This document shows, piece by piece, positions 52,887 to 64,000 of a stretch of 64,000 bases of DNA. The notes beneath the pieces are model-generated. The model was not told the DNA's origin. It saw nothing but the letters and a program-made list of their open reading frames with translations, and did no database searches. The translations under genes were made by a program, and so were the position numbers. The stretch's first letter is position 1. Each line of letters begins with the position of its first letter. The DNA comes from Symsagittifera roscoffensis (Eukaryota; Xenacoelomorpha; Acoela; Convolutidae), in the NCBI RefSeq assembly GCF_963678635.1, contig NC_087066.1:59042312-59106311 (forward strand), in the 5' to 3' direction.

Positions 52887-53208
52887 GCCCCATCTTCTCT
52901 TGCAAATCACCTGTGCCGGGGGACACTCTGGAACCAGAAAATTTAACTATTAACCGCCCATAGGAAACACCAACCGAAAACTACAAGTACTCATAATAAG
53001 CGATTTTACCTCTTTCTCATGACCAACCCTACACTCGTTTAAATTTAATCCGTTTAGACTCTTTGATTTCGGCATAGTAATTATAACAAACGCCTAGAAA
53101 TTTTGATATTTAAATGGCATATAACCAAATCTTTTAAGTATACTCATTAATTACAAAACAACAACACTTGCACATTAGAGGTCAACCCGAGGTTGACAGG
53201 AACTCAAA
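52887..53208. repeat. Dispersed ~310-base repeat, copy 1 of 3
   Basis: The GCAAATCACCTGTGCCGGGG segment through GAGGTCAACCCGAGGTTGACA recurs at about 53290-53600 and 55568-55880. The latter two are closer to each other. Confidence 0.65.
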
Positions 53209-53218
53209 AAAAGCAGAA

Positions 53219-54206
53219 CTCCTGGCCGTCGACAGAATCAACTTTCTTCCACCCTAACTCCAGAACGCGCTATTTACCTGAAAACCCGGCACGGAACTTC
53301 CCCATCTCCTTTGCAAATCACCTGTACCGGGGGACACACTGGAACAAAAAATTAAACCATAAACAGCTCATCGGAATCATCAACCGAAAAGCTGAAATAT
53401 TTATAATAAGCGTTCGTACCTTCGTTTCTCATCACCAAGCCTACACGTTCAAATTAAAACCATTTAAAATGTTTGATTTCAAAATGGTAATTACAAACCC
53501 CTAGAAGTTTTGATGTTTAGCTGGCAAATAACCAAATCTTCTTTTACAAAATAACCACACTTCCACATATTAGAGGTCAACCCGAGACTGACAAAAAAAG
53601 TCAAAAATCAACAACCGAAAAACTTTAATTATCAAAATGATAATCACGTTCCCCAAAGGCACAAATCGATCAAGCAAAGCCTATTATAACAAACTTCCCT
53701 ACGCTTCGCTTGGCCTCATTTTTGATTATGTTACCTACTTTCACTCTAAATTGTACCTTTTCACACAGCCCAAAATGCTATCTCGCCTACTTTATTTCAG
53801 CATCTAATCAAGAATGACAGGGCTGAACTCATTCAACCTACCTCTAAAATAAAGCCCGATCAAGCAACCAATTTCCACATGCTACGAGCTAACATTTCAC
53901 CTCCTTTTCTCAAGAAAAATCAGTTGCCATGCAGAGCCATTTTAACTACTTCCTTCGAATACTCCCTGAATCAACCACTCACATAATCGCACCGACCAGC
54001 TTTTAGAGTGCGAGACAACAGCTACCTCTTCCTGGAAATTATTCCCGATTTCACACCCAACACGGAGCTTTTACTCACGGTTGACCATGTCCCTGCTCGG
54101 GTGGAGTCAACCGCCCGATCAACAGCTGCCTCTATCAAAACCCACTGCATATGAACAGCTATGAGGGAAGAAAGATTATCCGAATTTGTCAAGGACCGAC
54201 CTGCAT
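53219..54206. repeat. Direct repeat B, copy 1
   Basis: Homologous to 55494-56482, beginning CCTGGCC(G/A)TCGACAGAATC and ending CAAGGACCGACCTGCA. Includes copy 2 of the ~310-base repeat. A minus frame at 54022-54210 is open but unrecognised. Confidence 0.8.
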
Positions 54207-54210
54207 TCAT

Positions 54211-55493
54211 CGCCTAAACATCAGGAAAGAAAGGTCAAACTATGCCCCACATCATCCGGCGAGTAGCCACAGAGACGCCGAATACGAATCGGATGACTAC
54301 GATCACCGGCACTAGACGCCAGAGAGAGCATGAATAACAAAACGAAAAAGACTTGTGAAAATCTGTTAAGGTCTGTATTTGTAAATTGATTGAATGCATT
54401 AATAATCTAATTAACCATCATAACTATAAATAAAACGAGATCAAACAAGAACAGAGCATCAAAAGTATATATGGTTATGCCAACCTTCTCTCCTTCTAAT
54501 TGAGTTCCTAAGGCAGTACAAACACGCTATAACATTTTCTGAGCAAAGACCCTCAAAAATTGCAGGAACACTACGAGGACAGGGCAAGAAAATGGCTGAC
54601 TGAAGCTGACCAAACTATTCACCCTGCAATCACGCGTACGACGATTTCCTAAAACAGCGACAGCACGAAGCGAATGCATACAGGAGATTCGCGCACAGCC
54701 AGCGCCCTCACTTTATCAACAGCATCAAATGATCCCTTCTTTTGCTCACGGTTTTCAGCCTAAATTTTTGCAAAATCATAATCAATCTCCTCAAAAAATC
54801 TAGAGCTATTTCACCGCGCACACCGAACGCGAACTTCTGCAATACCACTTACCCCCACTGCCATCATCCAAATGAAAAGCCTTCCAAGCAGTAACTAGAC
54901 CAGAAAAAATAGTAGGAAAAGTCAACACATCATGACTACAATGCGCAGGCTGCCACAAAAACAAGTCGCTGAAGGGACGCAGAAACGGAAGCTATTTGCC
55001 AGACGTTCAAGGGGACCTGGCCTCGCCATATCCATGAAAAACTGTCGATGACAGATAGGCTACTTTAAAAAAACTATTCGTAGCTTTTCAGCGCTGAAAA
55101 ATCAGAAAATTCTCTCCTAACGGTGTCTTGGAAGCACTATCGTCCTCACCTATTTCGACGTGAACCTGCGTCCACCAAGCACCCCATTGCAGCATTTCAT
55201 CAAAAAGGGTCGCTATCAACTCGTCGAGGAGCTTGCATCTCAAAATCTCTCGAACATTGTATGTCCAACCCCGTGATATTCCATTTTTTGGAATTTCCTG
55301 CTTCTATTTAACAAAACTTGAAAGCCTAGTGTGCACTCGATAAACTGAGTAACTTTTTGAAAAAGCCTGTAGGAAAAGTAAGCACCTCCTTTGACTCAAC
55401 TGATAAAGGCGCAATGGTCCATCTGTTTTCACAAAAAGCTCATCCAGCCGCTCACTTAAAAATTTAACCGCTAGAAAGACCAATCCTTTAACC
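54211..55493. other. Unique spacer between B copies, no recognisable gene
   Basis: Moderately AT-rich, with only short open frames in either strand (the best is 62 codons at 55123-55311). No motif or repeat that I recognise. Confidence 0.5.
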
Positions 55494-56482
55494 CCTGGCC
55501 ATCGACAGAATCAACTTTCTTCCACCCTAACTCCAGAACGCGCGATTTACCTAAAAACTCGGCACGGAACTTCCCAATCTCCTTTGCAAATCACCTGCAC
55601 CGGGGGTTACTCTGGAACAAAAAATTGAACCATAAACAGCTCATCGGAATCATCAACCGAAAAGCTGAAGTATTGTTAACAAGCATTCTTACTTTCGTTT
55701 CTCATCACCAAGCCCACACTTGTTTAAATTTAATCCATTTAAAATGTTTGATTTCGAAATAGTAATTATAACAAACCCCCAGAACTTTTGATATTTAACT
55801 GGCAAAGAACTAAATCTTTAATTACAAAATAACCACACTTCCACATATTAGAGGTCAACCCGAGACTGACAAAAAGTCAAAAAAAAAGCAAGCGGAGAAC
55901 TCTAATTGTCAAAATGATAATCACGTTCCCCAAAGGCACAAATCGATCAAGCAAAGCCTATTACAACAAACTTCCCTATGCTTCGTTTGGCCTCATTTTT
56001 GATTATATTACCTACTTTCACTCTAAATTGTACTTTTTCACACAGCCCAAAATGCAATCTTGCCTACTTTATTCCAGCATCGAATCAAGAATGACAGGGC
56101 TGAACTCATTCAACCTACCTCTAAAATAAAGCCCGACTGAGCGACCAATTCCCACCTGCTACGAGCTAACAGTTCACATCCTTTACTCAAGAAAAATCAG
56201 TTGCCTATAGAGCCATTTCAACCACTTCCTTTGAATACTCCCTGAATCAACCACTCACATAATCGCACCGACGAGCTTTTAGAGTGCGAGACAACAGCTA
56301 CCTCTTCCTGGAAATGATCCCCGATTTCACACCAAACACGGAGCTTTTACTCACGGTTGACCATGTCCCTGCTCGGGTGGATTCAACCGCCCGATCAACA
56401 GCTGCTTCTATCAAAACCCGCTGCACATGAACAGCTATGAGGGAAGAAAGCTGATCCGAATTTTTCAAGGACCGACCTGCAA
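55494..56482. repeat. Direct repeat B, copy 2
   Basis: Copy of 53219-54206 with about the same length. It abuts repeat A copy 2 at 56486. Confidence 0.8.
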
Positions 56483-56485
56483 TAC

Positions 56486-57218
56486 CATTTAGGAATGTAA
56501 ACTTTTTTCAGGTCTTCTATTTTCAAAGTCTCCAATTTTGGACAACCAAGTTGAGTCAAATCTAGTATAGTGCGCTCCATTAGGTAAGTTTTGTAAGATA
56601 CTGCGCTTTTCAAGACCTTTTGCATAATAGTTTGCATGGTTCAAGTTGATTGATTGAAAAATGTTTCCCAGCTGTGCACAGGGAATATCACGGTCGTTCC
56701 ATCGGGTCTTGTGCCAATTTCTAGTCAACCAAATGTTTTGTCTTTTTCCACTATTTAAACCTTGGGTTCCTCTATTCCTTACCATACACTTTAATAAATG
56801 AAAACCTCAGAAAAAGCAGTGATGATTTGAAAACATCGTCACCATATTACTGAGTTAAAAAATGTATATTCTTAAGCTGAAAGACTGGGTAGAAATTCAA
56901 TTACTAGAAAACAGAACCATTTAGACGTACAGCGGGATATATTAAAAATTTACCTAACAGCCTAACAACAAGATAAGATCTAACAGTAACATTAGTCTAA
57001 AAGTTACAATTTCACACCGAGCAAAAATTGAACTGTTTATCCCGATCCAACCCAGGAGCGTCCTTTGGCACCTTCAGAACCAGAAAAACTTTAGATCGAA
57101 AGATGGATAAAGCTTATCCAATCAAACTGTGCAGTATAAATAGCGATCATCAAACTAAAAGATGTCAATTTGCTCCTAAAAAAATCAAGAAAATTAAACA
57201 GATCGGATACCACAAATA
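56486..57218. repeat. Direct repeat A, copy 2 (cut by the gap)
   Basis: Copy of 52100-52830, including TTTAGATCGAAAGATGGATA near 57091. It ends at the N run, so the true right edge is unknown. Confidence 0.8.
56489..56785 (-). pseudogene. Unknown protein fragment, copy 2 (in repeat A)
   Basis: Here the frame starts with a real ATG (complement 56783-56785) and matches copy 1 for about 70 residues. A one-base change near 56570 then shifts it out of the copy-1 frame. Function unknown. Confidence 0.35.
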
Positions 57219-57418
57219 NNNNNNNNNNNNNNNNNNNNNNNNNNNNNNNNNNNNNNNNNNNNNNNNNNNNNNNNNNNNNNNNNNNNNNNNNNNNNNNNNN
57301 NNNNNNNNNNNNNNNNNNNNNNNNNNNNNNNNNNNNNNNNNNNNNNNNNNNNNNNNNNNNNNNNNNNNNNNNNNNNNNNNNNNNNNNNNNNNNNNNNNNN
57401 NNNNNNNNNNNNNNNNNN
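57219..57418. other. Assembly gap (200 N)
   Basis: An exact run of 200 N, the size commonly used for scaffold gaps of unknown length. Sequence on the two sides differs strongly in composition, so adjacency across the gap should not be assumed. Confidence 0.98.
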
Positions 57419-60400
57419 ATGGGACTTCTTGAGCGACTGAAGGGCAAGGAGATTCCGACATCAAGGAAGATATGGGAGGCTATTCAGGCGTTATTTGCGG
57501 CGATGAATGAGGTACAAGAGAACGTAGCCTCGAGATTTGGGTCTAAGACGAAGGTGGTGTTTACCACATCCCCAGGATACGCAAATATGCCACCCGCCCT
57601 ACAATTCGTGTACGCGGTCTTGATCCTGATAGCAGAAGGGAGTGAATGGCGGATTCTGATGGCAGCCCCCAATCGAGAGCTGGAGCCATCGAACTTGAGG
57701 CTTTACAAATCAGAATTGCCGGCGGCATGGGCTGACATATCTCATGCACTGAGGGGTTTTTACGGACTGGCCGACGTCCTGATTGTATTGGATGAGGTAC
57801 TCTTGCTAGAGATATCGAACTTTGCTAGACAACTCAAGTTCAGCCCAGTCATCGGGGACGACCACCCGGCGATAAACCAGTTGACGGCCAGCCTGTGGTT
57901 CCGGAGTATGGATGTGAAAGTCGCAAATTCCACCAGCAGGTCTAGAGGTCCCAGCAACGAGAGAAGAAATGTGGTCGAGACGGAGAAACAGTTAGAATCG
58001 ATGAAATATCGCTTGACTCAAGAGAATGGCTGGTGGCCATTCCTGACACCAAGGCTGGAGAACGTCACGAATAAAACGAGGGAGGAAGCACCACTCCTCG
58101 TGAAACAAATCTGGAGTTTTCTAGAGAAGCAACTGGAGCTAGCTGAAACGAGAGACATGACGGTGGCTAGATTTGTCTCGGCCGCCAATGAAGTGACGAT
58201 TGGAGGATTTTGGAGAGAGCACGCCAACGGCGAATTGAAGACTAGGAGAGATTACGAGATTCTCAAGTTCTTGAGTCCTTGCTGGGAGAAAGAATTCTTG
58301 GCAGGAGTGTTCGGCACCACGGCGACTATCTTCGGAGCCTTCGTACAGGAGATACTGGGCATGTCCATCAGCCTGCTCTTGGCCCTGTATTTGGTTTACC
58401 CCAGATACTTGTTCAACATGGGCCCAGCATACATGTTTAGTCGAGGAGTGGAGACACTTCGAGTTGATGGGTATCTGGCACTAGTACTCTTGACCCATGG
58501 GGAATTGGTGTCGTTTCATCGGTTAATGGAATATGGAGAACCTCTGTCTATGGGGAGAGTCCACACGAGCATTGAAACCAGCTCCTACAAGTGTGCCGCA
58601 GGGTTGAAGACACTGCTGGTGCAATACCTCATGATGCAGAATCGATACATGACGGGTGAAGATGAGAACCCAACCTCGAGAGAAGAATGGGAGAAGGCGA
58701 ACAGAGGGATGCCTCTGTTGACGGACCTGTGTCTGGCAATGAGGTCGGACCCAATGGGGATAATCCGGGGTCTAGAGGAGGTGGTGACCTGCATCTATGG
58801 TCCAGCAGTGACGTACGCGTTTCCAGATCCCCTGGTGATAACGTATCGTCACTCGGTGACGCACTTGAGTCTCATCAGCGTACTGGATGGTACAGCGCTG
58901 AATTGGTGTCAGCAGGAGGTGCTCAGGGCGCGCATGAGCAACACGGTACTCTTCGGAAAAGTGAAAGATGCCGAGATGATGGTGTGCAACTTCAGGGGAC
59001 AAATGCAATGTAGAATGGGAGGCAAGCGAGAGGGCCCCATTGAAATGTATCCAAAGTTTTGGAACCTAAACCCATTGACGGCCGACGGACGAGAAGTCTT
59101 GAGAATCCCCGCCTGGAAGGAGTGCTTTGCACTAGTCAAGAGGGAGCTGGAGGCCATAATGGAGAAAGAAATCCTACCAGCCACCATGCCTGAGTTCCCG
59201 ACAGTCAGGAGGATGACCTTGGGAATGAATAGTCCCTTGGTGGTTCCCTCCATAATGGCGAAGATGATGACGGAGGAAACGCAGAGGCATTTCACGGATG
59301 GCTGGGATCCCCTGTTCATCGGCTACACGGCGGCGGTCTACTTCCACACCAGCGAGATGAAGGTAAATTCGTGGACGACGCAAGCGAAAAAAAGTAGAGG
59401 TTCGCAGCCCCCTGGATATGAAGTGCGGAAAGTCTTGAGGACTCTTGAGAAGGAAGGACTTGAGAATATGCTACCCATATGGGATGATGGCAGGATGATC
59501 GTGATGGAGGGGCACGTCGCATTGGTGGACGAAATGAAATTTGCCACGAGAAAATACAAGGCACCCTATGGCTTGGAACAAGTAGAAGTGACACAGGAGG
59601 GAACAGAACTAGATGCAGCAGGTCAACTGCATGTAGCCCTGACGGAATATAAAAAGCTGGATCCTACGACACCGTCACCACTGTCTGTAGACACGCCTGG
59701 AGACAAGAGGAGTGGACCCGTTGAGGATCGATTCAAAAGAATTCTCGAGAGAAGAAGAAATGAATCAGAGGAAGAGAGTATGGATGAAACTCTCAGTGAT
59801 GCTGGAGAAGACATGGAGGTGGGGAATACGCCTGAACCAGGGCCATCAGGGGAGGAACTCACCACTCAAGAGCTGTTGAAAGACTTGAGCGAAGAGAATT
59901 GGGCAGATACTGCCACCCCACCTCTGAACCCGTCCCCGCGGAAGAACCTAGAGTTGCCATTGGCAGGTGAGACCTTCAATATGGGGATGTTACTCTTGAG
60001 CTCGGAGGAAAGGGAGAAGAACACGTTCGAAGGGAACAGGGACATATTCTTGGGATCTCTCGAGGATGACGCTTGGCAGGAGTTCCTGGAGGAATTCAAT
60101 CGAGAAGTGGGCAGCGAGACGACGCTGGACAAGTTCAAGAAGGAACTGTGGGACGCAGTAGTGAGATTCGGGGAACCGCTCCTGATAGGAACGGGCCTGG
60201 ATGAGAAAGCAAGAAAAGAGCTGCTGAACAAGCTAGTGGAGCTGAGGAACGCACGATCGAAGACTAGAAAAGAGAAATGTGAGGACAGCTCTACTCTGAA
60301 ACAAAAAACTGTGGATAAAATGGTTGATGATATAAAAAGGGATAAGGTTGGGACTAGTAATATGATTAAAAGTACTAATATCCTTAAGGCTCGAGCAGGG

Positions 60401-63400
60401 GGGAGGCAAGAGTTGGAAGGAGTGGATGGAGAGGTCGAATCAATGATGATAGCCACAACACCCTCGAGCAGAGATGTGAAGACTCGCAAGAGGAAGAGAG
60501 AAGTGGAAGGATGGGGTAGTCCTTCAGTGGATGCTGTTTCGGAAGGAAACTTGAGAGAGACGGCGCCCATCGTTTTGGCTCGATGCAAGACGGCGGCATA
60601 CAAGAACAGCTCGGAGCTCAGGAAACCACTTGAAGTAGAAAAGGAAATAGAGGTTTCCGCCAGTTCGACGTCAGAAGAAGACTTCAGGCCTCAGAAGGTA
60701 AACGTGAAGAGAGTTTCAACGAACGGACAGGTAGGGGAAGTGGAGATCGGCAAAGAATGGATCTCGAAGGCACATCAGGACATGGGCAAGCAAGTGACGA
60801 GTGATCCATTGGAGAGGAACAAGACGAGGAACACTTCCCGGACGTGGTGGGTGGCCCTCGAAACATTGAAGGAAATGGAGGACTGCTTGAAGAAGTTGGA
60901 CAGTGGAATAGCTCGCAAGCGACGCAATTGGGCCACCCAGCAAAAAGCCGAGGTTAATAAGATAGAGATGGCAAGTCATCTGAAGAGGTCCTGGCAGAGT
61001 TTGTTGAAGGATCATTTTGAAGAGGCGATGAGGACATCCTCATCAGCACCGCCACTGATGGCGAACCCCTTCGTTAGAACTGCGGGACAATTAATGTTCA
61101 CCTGGAGTCTGGTGGGAATAGAGTTGGAGACATTGACCTCGTATGACAGGCTGAAGTTGGGAAGCAAGAAGCTAGAGGTGTATCAGGCACTGATGCAACA
61201 CGTGGCCAGGGACAATTCAGGCTTGAGCCTGGCTAGAAGAAAAGATGCCACATGTTTCTTGAGATGGATAATGTCAATGATGTCTGATAGCACCATCCTG
61301 GCATGCCACCAGAGAGCAAGTGGAAGTAAAACCATGGAGAAAAGAGTCTCAACGATCATCTTGAACGTATATCAGAGTACAGGAATAGAGAAAGAAGATG
61401 GTTCCAGACTATCCTTAGAGAACCATCGAAAGCTGGACGAGGTACGGAGGTTCTCTAATAAGAAGTTCGAGGAAGAACATGATGTTCACCGTAACCTGGC
61501 CTCGTCAGAACAGTACTCGAGACTCAGTGAGAAGGGGGAATACCAATATGTGTCTGGAGTGATGGGAATAGCCTACAATCCCTTCTTAGCCTCGGAAGCT
61601 GGAGGAGCCCACAGAAACCATGAGGTAGCGGAGCTACTGAAGTTTTGGACAGAAAGAATAATGGAGATAGACGCGGTGGAGAAAGAGGGGCCGAGCCTGG
61701 GCCTGATTCTTGAAAAAACACCAGAGGTGATAAGCATACCGCGCTCAAACAAGAGAGTTGAAGTGAACGTGGGCGGTGGAAATGGCTTGTTAACTACGAA
61801 CTTGGGAGTGATATGGAAGCTACTAAGACCCTCCTGGTGTCCACATCCCCATGCGAGTCTAATCGAGGAAACCACCGAGCGAGTGAGGTTAGCACCAACG
61901 GAAGATGAAGATCTGGCGAAGTTGAGTGTGCTACATAAGCTAATCACGCCCCAGATGCAAGAGCCAAGCGAAAGGACGAGCGACCCCGGGTCAGCAAAGA
62001 AATTGGAGCCGGGTAGCTGTCTGGATTCGACGTGTGGGAACGGAGAGCACATCTGCGATGGACGGTCATGCGTCAGAATACTGTCGTTTCAAAAAGAAGA
62101 CCTGGTCACTTGGTTCGAAGACATCACAGAAAGGGAGAAAAGTGAAGTGCAAATAATAGCGGAATGTTACGCGAGAACCACGGTGAATATAGCGACAGCT
62201 CTCGGATTCTTCTCGAGAATGTGTGGTCTGCAGGCACTGGAGAGACTGGAATCTGAACATCATTTAGTGACGGCGTTGAGCGTAGAATCATGGCCCGGGG
62301 TGTTGCAGGTGACTCAAAAACACATCCGGAGCTGGAAGGTTGGTCTTGAGGCGGAAATGGGATTTCCCATGAGCGAAGCTTATGGCTTGCCATTGAACGC
62401 GAAATCGCTGATAGGGTCAATGATGGCCAACTTGTGCGGAAGTCACTACCCGCTACACATGGCGATGGTGGAAGTGTCCAGCCAGAGAATACTGGTGGAC
62501 AAGGCCTTCTCAGTGCCCAAGTGCGTGAGGTTGGCTCGGATGTCGCATCACTCGCACAAGTTGTTGAGAAAAATCAAAGGGACAGTACCAAAAGAATTGA
62601 GAGATGACTTAAGCGAAATCTGGGGAGAAGATCTTCTGAAGTTGGAAAGAGAAAACACAAGCGATCACGAGAGACAAAACGTGATCGGGAAACCTGTGGG
62701 AAGTACTCCGAACCTGGAAGACAACGACACGATGCACGAGAAAATGATGGAGCTTGAGCCTCTCTTGGAAGCCTCAGGGGAGCGTAATCTCAGGAGCATT
62801 GAGATCTCTCATGGGGAATGCCCATGCCACTGTTTGGCACAAACGGTGTGGTATCCAGATCACAAGAACCTTTGCCTGGTGTGGGATGTGGAAGAGATTC
62901 GGTCGATCGGACTACCGGATCACCGGCAGAAGGTGACGCTCTTAGTAGTGAGTACGATGTTAGCTCTGAGATGGATAGAAGAGAATATAACGAAGTATCG
63001 GGAGGCGACGACGCCAACGGCTGAGTCAATATACGCGATAGACTACAGCAGGAGACTCGAGTTGTTTGAGACTGCGTGCAAAGTATTCGCCATACTGACG
63101 GAAGTCAGGCACGTATGGAGTCGCTTGAGGTACTTTCCATGGTTTCGGGCGACACTGACGTCTTGGTTGTACATGACAACGAAAGATCACATGAGAAAAC
63201 ATCAAAAAGAGTATCGACAGTTCCAGGCCGAGATTGGGCCGGAAGCTTTCAAGAGACCCCTGCTAACCCATCGTAATGCGATCACGACAGGATGGAAAAG
63301 AGTGGGTAAGATGTCTAGAGACAATACCAAAGCGAGGGAGTCGATACTAGAGGAAGACCTGGCGAAGAACGTGAGCTTGAGCCTGCACAACTCCTTTTGC

Positions 63401-63604
63401 TTGAACCGAGAAGCTAGGGTGAAGGCACTACCCAACCAAGCAAAGAGGTTGCAGGAGCAGAGGGAATGGATGCGATCCTATGAACAGCTGAAGGCTTGGG
63501 AGGAGATTGTGATTAGTTCCGATGATGAAGAGGAACTGTTGAGACAGTTTGCCGCATCTAGCACTTCAGGATGCAGTACCTCCAAGGCGAAGAGTACGAG
63601 ATGA
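57419..63604 (+). CDS. Very large uninterrupted ORF (at least 2061 codons), function unknown
   Basis: The frame is open from the gap to TGA at 63602-63604. The ATG at 57419 touches the gap, so the true start may lie upstream. It is GC-richer and purine-rich compared with the AT-rich DNA to its left. Visible parts: a hydrophobic, possibly membrane segment near residues 297-331; a Ser/Glu/Asp-rich acidic linker about 770-815 containing Glu-Pro-Gly-Pro-Ser-Gly-Glu-Glu; a long Lys/Glu-rich middle; Cys/His clusters near 1533-1547 (Cys-X4-Cys-X6-Cys-X4-Cys) and near 1798-1803 (Cys-Pro-Cys-His-Cys); and a C-terminal Ile-Val-Ile-Ser-Ser-Asp-Asp-Glu-Glu-Glu near 2030 that fits a SUMO-interacting motif. 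No polymerase, protease or transposase motif is seen. The intronless length suggests a mobile-element or viral origin, but this is inference. Confidence 0.7.
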   Translation: MGLLERLKGKEIPTSRKIWEAIQALFAAMNEVQENVASRFGSKTKVVFTTSPGYANMPPALQFVYAVLILIAEGSEWRILMAAPNRELEPSNLRLYKSELPAAWADISHALRGFYGLADVLIVLDEVLLLEISNFARQLKFSPVIGDDHPAINQLTASLWFRSMDVKVANSTSRSRGPSNERRNVVETEKQLESMKYRLTQENGWWPFLTPRLENVTNKTREEAPLLVKQIWSFLEKQLELAETRDMTVARFVSAANEVTIGGFWREHANGELKTRRDYEILKFLSPCWEKEFLAGVFGTTATIFGAFVQEILGMSISLLLALYLVYPRYLFNMGPAYMFSRGVETLRVDGYLALVLLTHGELVSFHRLMEYGEPLSMGRVHTSIETSSYKCAAGLKTLLVQYLMMQNRYMTGEDENPTSREEWEKANRGMPLLTDLCLAMRSDPMGIIRGLEEVVTCIYGPAVTYAFPDPLVITYRHSVTHLSLISVLDGTALNWCQQEVLRARMSNTVLFGKVKDAEMMVCNFRGQMQCRMGGKREGPIEMYPKFWNLNPLTADGREVLRIPAWKECFALVKRELEAIMEKEILPATMPEFPTVRRMTLGMNSPLVVPSIMAKMMTEETQRHFTDGWDPLFIGYTAAVYFHTSEMKVNSWTTQAKKSRGSQPPGYEVRKVLRTLEKEGLENMLPIWDDGRMIVMEGHVALVDEMKFATRKYKAPYGLEQVEVTQEGTELDAAGQLHVALTEYKKLDPTTPSPLSVDTPGDKRSGPVEDRFKRILERRRNESEEESMDETLSDAGEDMEVGNTPEPGPSGEELTTQELLKDLSEENWADTATPPLNPSPRKNLELPLAGETFNMGMLLLSSEEREKNTFEGNRDIFLGSLEDDAWQEFLEEFNREVGSETTLDKFKKELWDAVVRFGEPLLIGTGLDEKARKELLNKLVELRNARSKTRKEKCEDSSTLKQKTVDKMVDDIKRDKVGTSNMIKSTNILKARAGGRQELEGVDGEVESMMIATTPSSRDVKTRKRKREVEGWGSPSVDAVSEGNLRETAPIVLARCKTAAYKNSSELRKPLEVEKEIEVSASSTSEEDFRPQKVNVKRVSTNGQVGEVEIGKEWISKAHQDMGKQVTSDPLERNKTRNTSRTWWVALETLKEMEDCLKKLDSGIARKRRNWATQQKAEVNKIEMASHLKRSWQSLLKDHFEEAMRTSSSAPPLMANPFVRTAGQLMFTWSLVGIELETLTSYDRLKLGSKKLEVYQALMQHVARDNSGLSLARRKDATCFLRWIMSMMSDSTILACHQRASGSKTMEKRVSTIILNVYQSTGIEKEDGSRLSLENHRKLDEVRRFSNKKFEEEHDVHRNLASSEQYSRLSEKGEYQYVSGVMGIAYNPFLASEAGGAHRNHEVAELLKFWTERIMEIDAVEKEGPSLGLILEKTPEVISIPRSNKRVEVNVGGGNGLLTTNLGVIWKLLRPSWCPHPHASLIEETTERVRLAPTEDEDLAKLSVLHKLITPQMQEPSERTSDPGSAKKLEPGSCLDSTCGNGEHICDGRSCVRILSFQKEDLVTWFEDITEREKSEVQIIAECYARTTVNIATALGFFSRMCGLQALERLESEHHLVTALSVESWPGVLQVTQKHIRSWKVGLEAEMGFPMSEAYGLPLNAKSLIGSMMANLCGSHYPLHMAMVEVSSQRILVDKAFSVPKCVRLARMSHHSHKLLRKIKGTVPKELRDDLSEIWGEDLLKLERENTSDHERQNVIGKPVGSTPNLEDNDTMHEKMMELEPLLEASGERNLRSIEISHGECPCHCLAQTVWYPDHKNLCLVWDVEEIRSIGLPDHRQKVTLLVVSTMLALRWIEENITKYREATTPTAESIYAIDYSRRLELFETACKVFAILTEVRHVWSRLRYFPWFRATLTSWLYMTTKDHMRKHQKEYRQFQAEIGPEAFKRPLLTHRNAITTGWKRVGKMSRDNTKARESILEEDLAKNVSLSLHNSFCLNREARVKALPNQAKRLQEQREWMRSYEQLKAWEEIVISSDDEEELLRQFAASSTSGCSTSKAKSTR

Positions 63605-64000
63605 ATGGGCAAATCGGATGGATCTTGAGTCTTGAGAGGGAAGGGGGGCTTGAGCGTGGATCCGAGTGAAACTTGGATTCACGAAAAAGAAATTTTAACA
63701 AAGCAAATATTGTTACTAATATACTATATTTATTATATAAATCGAAATGCTGCATGACAATTTCCTGATTGAATAGGACAAAAGAGATTTTAAAATGATT
63801 GGCTTGAAAAGCGAAAATTCAAGGGTGCAGGTGTATGCAGATTTTGGTTGCTGTTTAGCAATAGTGTGAAAATTTTAAATGGCTGTGAATTTTGGGGTGT
63901 AGATAAGCTTAAATCTGCTGCAAACTTCTGTAAATGACCACTGGCACTGTATCTTGAGCAACACTCGGTTTTTCTGGGACTCACTGGCAGAAGACAGCGC
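63605..64000. other. 3' flank of the large ORF, no recognisable gene
   Basis: AT-rich sequence with ATACTATATTTATTATATAA near 63720 and no classical AATAAA close to the stop. Minus-strand frames (63558-63755, 63790-63984) look like chance openings. Confidence 0.5.

Noticed and set aside
57170-57432. ORFs reading through the N run, including a 2144-codon version of the large ORF
   Set aside because: Codons across unknown bases carry no information. The large ORF is reported only from 57419.
63558-63984. Minus-strand ORFs after the large gene
   Set aside because: Short, biased composition, no motif or conserved copy.

Overview
The window is an animal-type (probably invertebrate) eukaryotic nuclear contig. 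It is AT-rich, has intron-bearing and decayed genes, and contains one 200-base assembly gap. The host species cannot be named from the sequence. More than half of the window is endogenous DNA of a circular ssDNA virus of the CRESS type, closest in layout to cycloviruses (family Circoviridae). Each unit has a Rep gene on the plus strand, a convergent Cap gene on the minus strand, and one intergenic origin in which the nonamer TAGTATTAC lies on the Cap-coding strand, as in cycloviruses. A full unit is about 2.17 kb.

Layout. 1-449: unique host DNA with a partial minus-strand open frame at the left edge. 450-4327: host flank, copy 1. 4328-9898: viral array 1 (units 1a, 1b and truncated 1c). 9899-13773: host flank, copy 2. 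13774-47916: viral array 2, about 18 complete or broken units (2a-2l, 3a-3f). 47915-49805: partial third copy of the host flank. 49806-57218: unique AT-rich host DNA with decayed virus- or transposon-like genes (an OTU protease-like gene, a P-loop protein, a two-TM frame) and direct repeats ordered A-B...B-A. 57219-57418: N gap. 57419-63604: one uninterrupted 2061-codon reading frame of unknown function. 63605-64000: nothing recognisable.

Three viral sequence classes are present. Type I is 1a and 2a. Type II is 1b, 1c and 2b-2l, nearly identical to one another, with mostly intact Rep and often intact Cap. Type III is 3a-3f, more diverged and mostly broken by nonsense changes, frameshifts and deletions. 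Rep contains a short GT-AG intron separating the HUH endonuclease exon from the SF3 helicase exon. Bases 450-9898 (host plus array 1) are duplicated almost perfectly at 9899 onward.

The most notable result is that the outer ends of the viral DNA fall at the predicted Rep nick site. The left end starts with the nonamer and the right hairpin arm, and the right end stops after the left arm. This suggests Rep-linked integration of a concatemer. Other notable signals are two alternative-frame ORFs conserved across all three virus classes (one inside Rep exon 1, one inside the Cap 5' end), origin hairpins whose arm sequences differ between classes while pairing is kept, and mosaic distribution of mutations among type II units.
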